This document shows positions 1 through 6,677 of a stretch of DNA of 8,973 nucleotides, one piece after another (position 1 is the first letter of the stretch; each line of letters opens with the position of its first letter). The notes below the pieces were generated by a model. It searched no databases. It was not told the origin of the DNA and worked only from the letters and a program-made list of their open reading frames with translations. The stretch comes from an uncultured Chloroflexota bacterium (lineage in GTDB: Bacteria; Chloroflexota; Dehalococcoidia; UBA2247; RBG-13-53-26). The stretch covers positions 1-8,973 of the forward strand of contig CALMBS010000463.1 of the NCBI GenBank assembly GCA_937860285.1, in the 5' to 3' direction. The position numbers were made by a program, and so were the translations under genes.

Positions 1-172
1 GGGCTGGAAGAGGCAGGTCCGCCGCATGTGCGAAGCGCTGGGCCTGCGGGCCGTCGACCTCATCCGCACGCAGCTGGGCCCGCTGTCCCTCGAGGGGCTC
101 CCCGAGGGGAAGTGGCGCGAGATGCGCCCGGCCGAGGTCGAGGCGCTGTTCAAAGCGCTGGGGCTGAGGTAG
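1..172 (+). CDS. C-terminal fragment, possibly FMN-binding glutamate synthase-like protein (5' end outside window)
   Basis: The reading frame is open from base 2 and ends at TAG 170-172, giving 56 visible residues that begin GWKRQVRRMCEALGLRAVDL and end KALGLR. The composition is that of a normal soluble protein: charged, helical, with no membrane segment. The pattern W-x(5-6)-MC-x-ALG followed by a 'VDLIR' stretch resembles, from memory, the extreme C-terminus of FMN-binding glutamate synthase domain proteins (archaeal-type GltB), where a short helical tail follows the flavin barrel. No catalytic residue lies in the visible part, so this is a resemblance, not an identification. Coding status is fairly sure because the codon pattern continues cleanly to the stop and the next gene lies on the opposite strand, 99 bp beyond. 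The two genes converge. A weak AGCCG/CGGCT inverted repeat just after the stop has no T-tract, so I do not call it a terminator. Confidence 0.55.
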   Translation, partial: GWKRQVRRMCEALGLRAVDLIRTQLGPLSLEGLPEGKWREMRPAEVEALFKALGLR

Positions 173-230
173 CGGGGCGCGACCAGCCGGCGGGCGGCTA
201 GTCACGCACCCGGCACGAGCAGACCCGGCG

Positions 231-308
231 TCAATGCATGCGAGCCCGCAGCCACGCCGCGAAGGAGGCCATCAGCCCAGCATGCGAGCCCGCAGCCAGG
301 CGGCGAGG
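231..308 (-). repeat. Imperfect direct repeat duplicating the 3' end of the 272-3556 gene
   Basis: Eighteen bases at 237-254 recur exactly at 281-298 (44-bp period), and similarity continues about 10 bases further with three differences. On the minus strand the 281-308 copy encodes the last residues of the surface protein (LAAWLRARM). The 237-264 copy, beyond the stop codon, encodes FAAWLRARMH followed by TGA at 231-233. Two of the three differences are silent Ala GCC/GCG changes. The second copy sits in a 13-codon mini-ORF whose ATG (270-272) overlaps the gene's stop as TGATG. It is either a relic of a slippage or tandem duplication at the gene end, or a former C-terminus left behind. Confidence 0.6.
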
Positions 309-3300
309 CACCCCGCCACGGCCAGCCCCAGGAACCCTCCCACCACAGCCACCGCGTAGAGCCACAGCCGCGCCGGGGCGGGAGTCTGGTCAGCCGCAGA
401 GTCGCCGGGAGTGGCAGCCTGACCGACGGGCGGTGTCACGAAGACAGCCGTGGTGAAGCTTTGCCCGGCGCCATATCCCATCAGGTCGCCCACGGCGCCG
501 GCGCGGTAGTAGTACGTTGTTCCCGGGGCCAGGCCCCCCAGGTTGACGAAGAAGGCCCCACCCTCAGTCCGGATCGCCCCGGCGGTTTCGCAGGAATAAG
601 GCCCACCCGGAGCGGTCCCCCAGACAAACAGTACGGTCACATTCTCGGCCGATCCCAGCGAGATCAGGTCTCCGTTCAGAGTGGCGGATCCACTCCCGAT
701 ACAAGTGGCCTCAGCAGTGGCCACCGTCGGGGGTAAGGACGGAGCGGCAACCGTGGTGAACCAGGATTCGGCCGACCAGTCGGACCAGGACCCCCGGCCA
801 TCTTGGTGCCTCACTCTCCAATAGTACGTGGTGAGGTAGTCCAGGCACCCGGAAGGAACCGTAACCCGGCACAGGTTCACGTTGTCAACACAGCTGTCGA
901 AGACGGGGCAGGTGTAGCCCGCGGACGTGCGGCTCACCTGCCACTGCGAGGCGGCATGGGTATCCCTGGCATCGGGGTCCGAGAAGGCCGACGACTCCAG
1001 GGTTGGCCCAACACCAAGGCCGCACTCCCCGTCGATGGGCGACAGGCCCATCGGCCGGTCCGGTGGTCTATCTGGCATTTCAGCGGTGGTGAAGGTCATG
1101 TCACCACCAACGGAGACGCCATCGCCGACCGCCACCGCTCGGAAGTGATAGGTGGTTCCCGGAGTTAGACCGGCGATACTGGCGCTGAAGCTGCCTGAGC
1201 CGCACATGCGCCGCCCCTGCGCCGTGTCTCCGTACCCATCTGTCAAGCCCCACTCGAAGTACACGTCGCAGTACCACCAGTTGTCTGACACCCGGTACAG
1301 GCCGCGTCCGTTGCCCCAGGACCAGACAGAGCCATCGGAAAGGAGCCCAAGACAGTAGTGCCTCCTGGCGGACAGCTCCGTGCAGGTGGTGATGCTGTCT
1401 GGCGGCACAAGCTGGCCATCCTCGTTGGAGCCCCAGCTTGCCAGAGTACCGTCAGAGCGCAGCCCGAGAGAGTGATGCCCGCCCGCGCACACGGTTACCC
1501 AGTTCGTGTCACCCCCCACCTGAGTTGGAGACGTCCTCCGGGTGAAGTCGCCCAGCCCCAACTGCCCACATGAGTTATCACCCCAGGCCCAGAGGCTCCC
1601 GTCCGACTGCAGCCCCATCGAGTGGGCTCCTCCGCCGGACACCATCACCCAGTTGTTGGCCTGGCCTACCTGGGCCGGTGTCGACTCTCCAGAAGTGACA
1701 TTGCCCCGGCCCAACTCACCGCGCTGGTTGCAGCCCCAGGTCCAGAGAGTCCCATCGGCGCGCACTCCCAGAGAGTGCTCCAATCCGGCAGATACCATCA
1801 CCCAGTCCATGTCGCTCCCTACCCGGGTTGGGTCTGTCGTCAAGCCTTGCGCGCTGAAACCCAGTTGACCATACGCGTCACATCCCCATGACCAGAGGGT
1901 ACCGTCAGAACGCAGTCCCAGTGAGTGACCATATCCGGCGGAGACCGCCACCCAGTCAGTTCCGTGGCCTACCTGAGTCGGCGTCGCCACACTGTAGCTG
2001 GCGAAGCCCAGCCCCAGCTGGGCCAACCCGTTCCAGCCCCACGCCCACAGTGTGCCGTCGGACCGCACCCCCAGAGAGTGGTCCGCCCCGGCTGACACGG
2101 CCACCCAGTCGGCCGAATCTCCAACGGCGGAGGGCTCCGGACTGCTGCTGCAGCTGCCAAGACCCAGTTGCCCGTACGTGTTGTCACCCCAGGCCCAGAG
2201 GGTGCCATCGGAGCCCACGGCAAGGGCGTGATCATAACCGCTGGCGACCGCTGCAAGACCGCACCTGCCCGGCGCATCCAGCTGGCCATTCAACACTGCT
2301 TCGCCGGTGGTCACCTCAGAGGCCGGCAGTGTGCTGACCCGCTGGCCCAATGTGTCGCTGTCCGCCAGGCGTCCCAGGTAGGCGTCCCAGCCGCCCTGGC
2401 TGGAGCAGCCGGGCATGGCCCCATAGGTCCTTCCACCCAGGTATATCCCGCTGTCACTGACGGCCATTGCCACCGTATCGTCCTCGAGGCTGCTCCCGAG
2501 CTGCCGCACCCAGTCCTGGTTCCCATCAGTGTCATAGCGGCAAACGAAGACATCACCCCCGCCCTGGCTGGTTTGACCGGGGAGCACGCCCCACGTACAC
2601 CCGGCGACGTAGATGCTGCCGCGGGAGAGCGAGATGTCAAAAACCCACTCGCTCGCCTCGCTTCCGAACAGGCGGGTCCATACCTCATTCCCGTCGGTAT
2701 CGAACTTGCGAATGAAGGCATCAGAGGTGGACCCGGCCACATAGACACCGGTGGCATCGGCACTGATATCCTGCGTACAGCCCCCGCTCAGGCCGATCAC
2801 GCGCCTCCAGAGCTCATTGCCGTCCGCATCGTATTTGTACAGGAAATCGTACTTGTACCCGAAGTCGGGATAGCCCGCCACCTCCAGACTATTGTCACGC
2901 ACGGCGAAGTAGACGCCGTAGGACGTGGCCCAAACCCCCAGCGCCCCCGTATCGCCGGGGCCACAGGAGAGGCGCCGGGTCCAGACGATGTGGCCATCAT
3001 TCGGATCGCACTTCTGCACGAAGTGGCCGCATTTGTCCCCGGAGCCTCTGCTCCAGTAGCTCCCGCCAACATACACGCCGCCGGAATCCGCCGAAATGTC
3101 CGTGGCATGATAGAAGTAGCCCTCATCATTGATGTCCACTGCCCAGACCTCGCTCCCGTCGGGGTCGAAGGCCCGCACGGACCCCAGGTCGCCCGCGAAG
3201 ATCCTGTCGTCGGCGCCGACAGCGACACACGTGCCGTTGTCACGGCTCCACAGCTCCTTGCCGTAGAGGTCGTACTTCCGGAGGAAGCTCTGGCCCGGAG

Positions 3301-3556
3301 ACCACCCCCCAGTCCGCCCCACCGCGTAGACCCCGGTGGTGCCGACAGCCATCCCGCCTACGTCGTCGTACTGCGCGGTGCCGAACTGCCGCACCCAGTC
3401 GAAGGGCGAATCAGCCTCGGACGTGACCGCATCAGACGAGGTCTCCCCCACCTCAGCGGCCGCGGCCGGCGCCGGCAACTGCGCCACCACCAGGCCCGCC
3501 AGGACCACCGCGGGCGCCAGCCCGCGCAGAAAGCCAGCCAGCAGTCTCTTGATCAT
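272..3556 (-). CDS. Secreted, membrane-anchored double-propeller surface protein (SBBP-like repeats, RCC1 repeats, fibronectin III-like domains)
   Basis: This 1094-residue protein is probably displayed outside the cell and may bind a ligand or act as an adhesin. No catalytic motif is seen. Residues 1-34 form a signal peptide (KR, a hydrophobic core, then APAAAA). Residues about 53-400 hold about seven beta-propeller repeats of the SBBP type (VYVAGS, KYDADGNELW, KFDTDGNEVW). Residues about 431-758 hold seven RCC1 blades (HSLGVRSDGTLWAWG...GQLGLG). Fibronectin-like modules follow at about 763-825, 828-937 and 943-1036. Residues 1064-1084 are a membrane segment ending in a basic tail (RARM), giving a single-pass anchor. 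The strands preceding the RCC1 block (404-430) look like the first half of the fibronectin module that resumes at 763, so the propeller appears to be inserted within it. ATG 3554-3556 is chosen because GAGGGGAG (3563-3570) lies 6 bases upstream and the signal peptide follows at once. It lies downstream of, and is paralogous to, the 3696-6260 gene. Ligand unknown. Confidence 0.85.
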   Translation of the reverse strand: MIKRLLAGFLRGLAPAVVLAGLVVAQLPAPAAAAEVGETSSDAVTSEADSPFDWVRQFGTAQYDDVGGMAVGTTGVYAVGRTGGWSPGQSFLRKYDLYGKELWSRDNGTCVAVGADDRIFAGDLGSVRAFDPDGSEVWAVDINDEGYFYHATDISADSGGVYVGGSYWSRGSGDKCGHFVQKCDPNDGHIVWTRRLSCGPGDTGALGVWATSYGVYFAVRDNSLEVAGYPDFGYKYDFLYKYDADGNELWRRVIGLSGGCTQDISADATGVYVAGSTSDAFIRKFDTDGNEVWTRLFGSEASEWVFDISLSRGSIYVAGCTWGVLPGQTSQGGGDVFVCRYDTDGNQDWVRQLGSSLEDDTVAMAVSDSGIYLGGRTYGAMPGCSSQGGWDAYLGRLADSDTLGQRVSTLPASEVTTGEAVLNGQLDAPGRCGLAAVASGYDHALAVGSDGTLWAWGDNTYGQLGLGSCSSSPEPSAVGDSADWVAVSAGADHSLGVRSDGTLWAWGWNGLAQLGLGFASYSVATPTQVGHGTDWVAVSAGYGHSLGLRSDGTLWSWGCDAYGQLGFSAQGLTTDPTRVGSDMDWVMVSAGLEHSLGVRADGTLWTWGCNQRGELGRGNVTSGESTPAQVGQANNWVMVSGGGAHSMGLQSDGSLWAWGDNSCGQLGLGDFTRRTSPTQVGGDTNWVTVCAGGHHSLGLRSDGTLASWGSNEDGQLVPPDSITTCTELSARRHYCLGLLSDGSVWSWGNGRGLYRVSDNWWYCDVYFEWGLTDGYGDTAQGRRMCGSGSFSASIAGLTPGTTYHFRAVAVGDGVSVGGDMTFTTAEMPDRPPDRPMGLSPIDGECGLGVGPTLESSAFSDPDARDTHAASQWQVSRTSAGYTCPVFDSCVDNVNLCRVTVPSGCLDYLTTYYWRVRHQDGRGSWSDWSAESWFTTVAAPSLPPTVATAEATCIGSGSATLNGDLISLGSAENVTVLFVWGTAPGGPYSCETAGAIRTEGGAFFVNLGGLAPGTTYYYRAGAVGDLMGYGAGQSFTTAVFVTPPVGQAATPGDSAADQTPAPARLWLYAVAVVGGFLGLAVAGCLAAWLRARMLG
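1283..2266 (-). repeat. RCC1 seven-blade array in the 272-3556 gene
   Basis: Seven copies of the RCC1 signature occur at roughly 50-residue spacing: H-[SA]-[LM]-[GA]-[VL]-x-[SA]-DG-[TS]-[LV]-x-[ASTW]-WG, usually followed by a G-[QE]-LG turn. Blades 6 and 7 are the most diverged: blade 6 has lost the full LGLG turn, and blade 7 reads LGLLSDGSVWSWGNGRGL. Seven blades is the number needed for a closed RCC1 propeller, so the array looks complete. Confidence 0.85.
2357..3400 (-). repeat. SBBP-like beta-propeller repeat array in the 272-3556 gene
   Basis: About seven imperfect repeats of roughly 45-50 residues pair a 'GVYVAGS' strand with a 'KYDxDGNExW' strand. The clearest copies lie at residues about 53-104, 148-195, 234-254, 260-296, 303-353 and 357-398; the copy near 108-142 is shorter. 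Repeats of this kind (seven-bladed beta-propeller, SBBP) occur in exported bacterial proteins. I infer a second propeller, amino-terminal to the RCC1 one. Confidence 0.7.
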
Positions 3557-3650
3557 CTCTCACTCCCCTCAGCGGTCATCCCGCGAGATGCCTTGCTCTG
3601 GGCGAACATTGCCCGTCAGTACACATCGTAGACGATGCAGTTTCAGGACG

Positions 3651-3679
3651 GAAAGAAACCGGCCCCGGGGGGGCCGGCT
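3651..3679 (-). terminator. Rho-independent terminator after the 3696-6260 gene
   Basis: The arms CCGGCCCC (3659-3666) and GGGGCCGG (3670-3677) pair perfectly over 8 bp around a 3-base loop. On the minus strand the stem is followed directly by TTTCTTTC (complement of 3651-3658). It lies 17 bases past the TAA (3696-3698) of the upstream surface-protein gene and 95 bases before the ATG of the next one. The two paralogues may therefore be partly or wholly separate transcription units, or read-through may set their ratio. Confidence 0.85.
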
Positions 3680-3695
3680 CTTCCTCTTCTCACTC

Positions 3696-6260
3696 TTACT
3701 TCGCGCGCTTCTTGGTGATCCAGTAGCCGGTCCCCAGGACCAGGCCCAGGGCCGTCATGGAGACGGTGACCTCGCTGCCCGCCGAAGCGGTCCCGCGGTC
3801 GCAGAACCCTCCCTTGTCCACCGTCACGCTGAACCCGTCGGCCATCTCTGCGGTGCCCGCGCCGGTGGTCACCGAGACCTCCCTGGCCCCGGCTTCCGCA
3901 TCGCCGGCAATCACGATGTCGGCGGTGATCCGGCTGCTGCTGTCGACGGTGAAGCCCTCCACGGTGATGCCGGACCCGAAGCTGACCGCCGTGGCCCCCA
4001 CCAGGTTGCTCCCGGAGATGGTGACCGTCAGGCTCTGGCCGCGCTTCCCGCTGTCCGCCTCCACGCCCGTGACCGCCAGCTCCTGGCCCCCCGTGGGGCC
4101 GGAGCCGTCATCGTCCGCTTCGCCGTCACCGGTGTCCGCCGCCGGCTCGGTGGTGAAGCTCCTCTCCTCGCCCAGGCTGGTGCCTTCGCCCATGGCCCTG
4201 GTCCGGAAGTAGTAGGTAGTGCCCGGCGCCAGGCCGGTCAGGTCGAAGAAGAAGGCCCCCGTGCTCGACTGCGCGACCGCCGCGCTCTCGGAGGGATAGG
4301 ACCCGGAGATGGTGCCCCACTGGAAGGACAGCTCGACGCTCGAGGCTTCACCCAGGGACGCCAGGTGGCCGTTGAGCCGCGCGGAGCTGGCCGTAACGGC
4401 CTCCGCATCGAGGGTGTCCACCACCGGGCTGACCCCGGGGATGCTCTGGGTGGTGAACGTCAGGCCGGAGCCCCGGGCGGTGCCGTCACCGTCCGCCCTG
4501 GCCCGGTAATAGTAGGTAGTGCCGGAGGCCAGCCCGGTCAGGTTGGCCGTGAAGTCGCCCGCTGCGCTCACCGTCTGCAGGGGGGTCCGCTGAGAGTACG
4601 GGGCGGCCTCGGTGCCGTATTCGAAGCTCACGGTGAGGCTCCCGGCCGTCCCCGCCGAGGCCAGGCTGCCCCGCAGGATGGCGGTGCTGGTGGTGATGGT
4701 GCCCGCGCTGCCCGTGGTCACTGAAGGGGCGACGGGGGGTATCGCGGGAGTCGCCGTGCTGAAGGTCTTCCCTTCCCCGTAAACGGTCTCGCCACCGGCC
4801 TCCACCGTCGCCCGGTAATAATAGGTAGTGCCGCCCGCCAGGCCGGTCAGGGCGGCGCTGAACGCGCCCGTGGTGGTCTTCGTCTGGGCCGCGGTAGTGC
4901 TGCCGTAGGAGGCGGTCGGCCCCCACTGGAAGGAGACCTTAACCGAGGCCGCGCTGCCCAGGCTGACCAGGATGCCGTTGAGGGTGGCGCCGGTCTCCGC
5001 AATGCCGGAGGCGGCCAAGGTGGTGACCGAGAGCGGCCAGCCCAGGGATACCAGGGTCGGCACGAAGCGCTCGTTGGCGTCACCCAGGCCCAGCTGGCCA
5101 TTGCCATTCCATCCGAATCCCCAGACAGTGCCATCGGAGCGCAGGGCCACGGACCAGCGGTCCCCGGCGGCCCCGCCCACCCAGGCGGGCGAGCCGCTCA
5201 TGATCAGGGTCGGGACCATCTTGGCGCCGGTATTCCCCTCTCCAAGGCCCAGCGCGCCATCGTACGCGCTCCCCCATCCGTACAGGCTGCCGTCGGAGCG
5301 CACCCCCAGGCAGTGAACGCGCCCCGGGTAGACGCCGCGCCAGCCGCCGCCCACCAGGGCGGGGCTCTTCCGGTTCGTACTGTTACCGAGCCCCAGAATC
5401 CCATTGTAGTTGTTCCCCCAGGAGTAGAGGTCTCCGTCCTGGTCGATGCCCATGGAGTAGTCGTACTCGGCATCCACCCTGGCCCAGTCGACATCCCCCG
5501 TCACTTGCGTCGGCGTCGCGACACTATAGGAGGTGCTGCCCAGCCCCAGCTGGCCCTTGTTGTTGTAGCCCCAGGCCCAGAGGGTGCCGTCTGAGCGCAC
5601 CGCCAGGGAGTGGAAGTCCCCGGCGGCAATGGCCACCCAGTTGGTGCCGGTGCCCAGCTGCACCGGGCTGGTGACGTTGTCGCTCGACACCGCCCCACTG
5701 CCCAGCTGGCCGTAGAGGTTGCTGCCCCAGACCCACAGGGTGCCGTCGGAGCGCAGGCCGAGGGTGTGGGTGTGCCCGGCGGAGACCGCCGCCCAGTTGC
5801 TGGCGGTGCCCACCCGCTGCGGGATGGTGGCCCTCCAGCTCTGGTAGCCGATGCCCAGCTGCCCGTACTCGTTTTCGCCCCAGGCCCACAGGGTCCCGTC
5901 GGACCGGATGCCGAAGGAGTGGTACCAGCTGGCGGCCACCGACTCCCAGTTGGTGGCGGTGCCGTGCACCCTGGTCGGTATCGGCCGGTCAGTGGTGTCG
6001 TAGGCTGCCACCCCCAGCTCGCCGCTGGTGTTGCGTCCCCAGGCCCAGAGGACCCCGTCGGAGTCCACCAGCAGGGTATGGGCATAGCCGGCGGCTATCC
6101 GGGAGTGGGTGTCCGCCGACTCGGCCATGACAGCGTGGCTCCCGCCACCGGTGATGGCGGGGACCCCCACCACACCGCCAATGACGATGCCGCCCATGAC
6201 CAGGACAGCCATCACCAACCTGACCAGTCTCGCGCCGCTACCCCAGGCTACTCTCCGCAT
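3696..6260 (-). CDS. Secreted, membrane-anchored RCC1-propeller surface protein with three fibronectin III-like domains and an IPT/TIG-like domain
   Basis: The 854-residue protein starts with a basic stretch and a long hydrophobic segment (residues about 11-37), acting as a signal peptide or uncleaved anchor. Residues about 56-405 hold seven RCC1 blades (for example HSLAVRSDGTLWAWGYN and GQLGLG). Three tandem fibronectin/Ig-like modules follow at about 411-503, 512-604 and 613-704, each with an A-x-LNG or LRG strand and the GTTYY-[YF]-R motif. An acidic linker (GDGEADDDGSG) leads to an IPT/TIG-like domain at about 727-815 (GQSLTVTISGSNL, V-S-F-G-S-G). Residues about 826-846 form a hydrophobic segment ending in KKRAK, consistent with a membrane anchor. 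No sortase or catalytic motif is visible. The start is ATG 6258-6260, with AGAGGAAGGG at 6268-6277. The gene is preceded by a structured leader containing a terminator, suggesting conditional expression. It is a paralogue of the 272-3556 product but lacks the SBBP-like propeller. Likely an adhesin or binding protein; ligand unknown. Confidence 0.87.
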   Translation of the reverse strand: MRRVAWGSGARLVRLVMAVLVMGGIVIGGVVGVPAITGGGSHAVMAESADTHSRIAAGYAHTLLVDSDGVLWAWGRNTSGELGVAAYDTTDRPIPTRVHGTATNWESVAASWYHSFGIRSDGTLWAWGENEYGQLGIGYQSWRATIPQRVGTASNWAAVSAGHTHTLGLRSDGTLWVWGSNLYGQLGSGAVSSDNVTSPVQLGTGTNWVAIAAGDFHSLAVRSDGTLWAWGYNNKGQLGLGSTSYSVATPTQVTGDVDWARVDAEYDYSMGIDQDGDLYSWGNNYNGILGLGNSTNRKSPALVGGGWRGVYPGRVHCLGVRSDGSLYGWGSAYDGALGLGEGNTGAKMVPTLIMSGSPAWVGGAAGDRWSVALRSDGTVWGFGWNGNGQLGLGDANERFVPTLVSLGWPLSVTTLAASGIAETGATLNGILVSLGSAASVKVSFQWGPTASYGSTTAAQTKTTTGAFSAALTGLAGGTTYYYRATVEAGGETVYGEGKTFSTATPAIPPVAPSVTTGSAGTITTSTAILRGSLASAGTAGSLTVSFEYGTEAAPYSQRTPLQTVSAAGDFTANLTGLASGTTYYYRARADGDGTARGSGLTFTTQSIPGVSPVVDTLDAEAVTASSARLNGHLASLGEASSVELSFQWGTISGSYPSESAAVAQSSTGAFFFDLTGLAPGTTYYFRTRAMGEGTSLGEERSFTTEPAADTGDGEADDDGSGPTGGQELAVTGVEADSGKRGQSLTVTISGSNLVGATAVSFGSGITVEGFTVDSSSRITADIVIAGDAEAGAREVSVTTGAGTAEMADGFSVTVDKGGFCDRGTASAGSEVTVSMTALGLVLGTGYWITKKRAK
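4146..5030 (-). repeat. Three tandem fibronectin III-like modules
   Basis: Three about 95-residue modules repeat at a period of about 100 codons. The similarity shows even in the DNA: on the plus strand a TAGTAGGTAGTGCC-like element recurs near 4210, 4510 and 4819 (one base differs in the last copy), each encoding GTTYY-[YF]-R. This suggests fairly recent duplication or ongoing gene conversion of the modules. Confidence 0.8.
5046..6095 (-). repeat. RCC1 seven-blade array in the 3696-6260 gene
   Basis: Seven RCC1 signatures are seen, from HTLLVDSDGVLWAWG (blade 1) to SVALRSDGTVWGFGWN (blade 7). Blade 5 (YSMGIDQDGDLYSWG) and blade 7 are the most diverged. The count matches a complete closed propeller and matches the count in the downstream paralogue. 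Confidence 0.85.
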
Positions 6261-6476
6261 TGCAGTCCCTTCCTCTCAGCAGACAAAAGAAAAACCGGCC
6301 TCGAAAGGTCGGTTTCACTACTGACTCCCCACTGCCAAAGTGACCAGATACAGGCAGTGGTTCACTGTCCCCTGTCGGCGCCCTGTATATGTATGATTAC
6401 GGTCTGGCTGCGCACCTCTCGACTGTCTTAGTCGCCTTCCGGCCTTTCTTTCCCTCGGCCCGGCCTTCTCAGTGAG
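6261..6476 (-). promoter_or_regulatory. Structured 5' leader of the 3696-6260 gene, candidate attenuator or riboswitch
   Basis: Read on the minus strand, the leader contains a small hairpin (CGACT 6420-6424 / AGTCG 6430-6434), then a perfect 8-bp hairpin (CCACTGCC 6329-6336 / GGCAGTGG 6353-6360, 16-base loop), then an intrinsic terminator (6285-6315), then the Shine-Dalgarno site and ATG. The segment CAGTG (6355-6359) can pair instead with CACTG (6363-6367), so two stems are mutually exclusive. The loop sequence AGTGACC (6339-6345) can pair with TCACT plus GG (6311-6319, two-base bulge), which would take up an arm of the terminator. I matched no known riboswitch class: the conserved blocks of cobalamin and cyclic-di-GMP types are not found. 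The 5' boundary depends on a weak promoter guess. Confidence 0.4.
6285..6315 (-). terminator. Intrinsic terminator in the leader, just before the Shine-Dalgarno site of the 3696-6260 gene
   Basis: AAACCGGCC (6292-6300) pairs with GGTCGGTTT (6307-6315) over 9 bp with one G-T wobble and a 6-base loop. On the minus strand it is followed by TTTTTCTTTT (6285-6294). It ends about 8 bases before the purine-rich ribosome site (6268-6277). No convincing minus-strand gene ends upstream of it, so premature termination within the leader is the simplest reading. Confidence 0.7.
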
Positions 6477-6483
6477 GTCACAG

Positions 6484-6512
6484 ATTCTCACCTGGACAGC
6501 ACAAGATGACAA
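6484..6512 (-). promoter_or_regulatory. Candidate promoter for the 3696-6260 gene
   Basis: On the minus strand TTGTCA (6507-6512, five of six matches to the -35 consensus) is followed after 17 bases by GAGAAT (6484-6489, four of six matches to the -10 consensus). It would give a leader of roughly 215 bases. The -35 hexamer directly abuts the C6G6 palindrome. The weak -10 makes this tentative. Confidence 0.3.
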
Positions 6513-6524
6513 CCCCCCGGGGGG
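6513..6524. promoter_or_regulatory. Perfect C6G6 palindrome between divergent promoters, possible operator
   Basis: CCCCCCGGGGGG is a perfect 12-base palindrome next to the candidate minus-strand -35 element. Its right half extends to CCGGGGGGC (6517-6525), which recurs at 6547-6555 on the same strand, 30 bp away, close to three helical turns. Palindrome plus phased half-site is a layout used by dimeric regulators. No known regulator is implied by the sequence. Confidence 0.3.
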
Positions 6525-6613
6525 CCAATAGACAGGGTTTTGATAGCCGGGGGGCGAGGGATATCCGCCCGGCCAGCGACTAACAGGCGGTGAGGGAAGA
6601 AAGGGCCGGACGC

Positions 6614-6643
6614 TTGACATCAAGGACTTTCTCCCAATATTAT
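6614..6643 (+). promoter_or_regulatory. Strong sigma-70-type promoter for the small-peptide cluster
   Basis: TTGACA (6614-6619) is a perfect -35 match, followed after 18 bases by TATTAT (6638-6643), five of six matches to the -10 consensus. Transcription would start near 6650, leaving a leader of about 28 bases before the first peptide ATG. The local sequence is more AT-rich than the flanking genes. It is the best promoter match I see in the window and points only at the three tiny genes. Confidence 0.75.
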
Positions 6644-6677
6644 GTCTAGTTAATGCGCAGAGAGGAGGGTTTCATAG

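Noticed and set aside
173..230. Terminator after the partial first gene
   Set aside because: AGCCG/CGGCT forms only a 5-bp stem and is followed by mixed sequence without a T-tract.
3557..3650. Promoter or riboswitch in the gap before the 272-3556 gene
   Set aside because: Small inverted repeats (for example CATCGT/ACGATG near 3625-3640) and a TACGAT hexamer are present, but no acceptable -35 partner or terminator-antiterminator layout is seen.
2168..4724. Long plus-strand open frames (about 460-490 codons) opposite the two surface-protein genes
   Set aside because: They are GC-driven antisense shadows: the minus-strand frames show clear signal peptides, repeats and domains, while the plus frames give Pro/Arg/Ala/Gly-rich sequence with no recognisable domain.
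6261..6476. Known riboswitch classes (cobalamin, cyclic-di-GMP) for the leader
   Set aside because: Short GCAGTG and AGTCAG strings resemble pieces of the cobalamin box, but the ordered conserved blocks of neither class could be found by eye.
6318..6623. 101-codon minus-strand open frame ending just before the 6285-6315 terminator
   Set aside because: The terminator position is tempting, but the translation is Pro/Arg-rich without any domain, there is no good ribosome site, and the frame runs through the palindrome, both promoter candidates and the hairpins. Leader RNA is the better reading.
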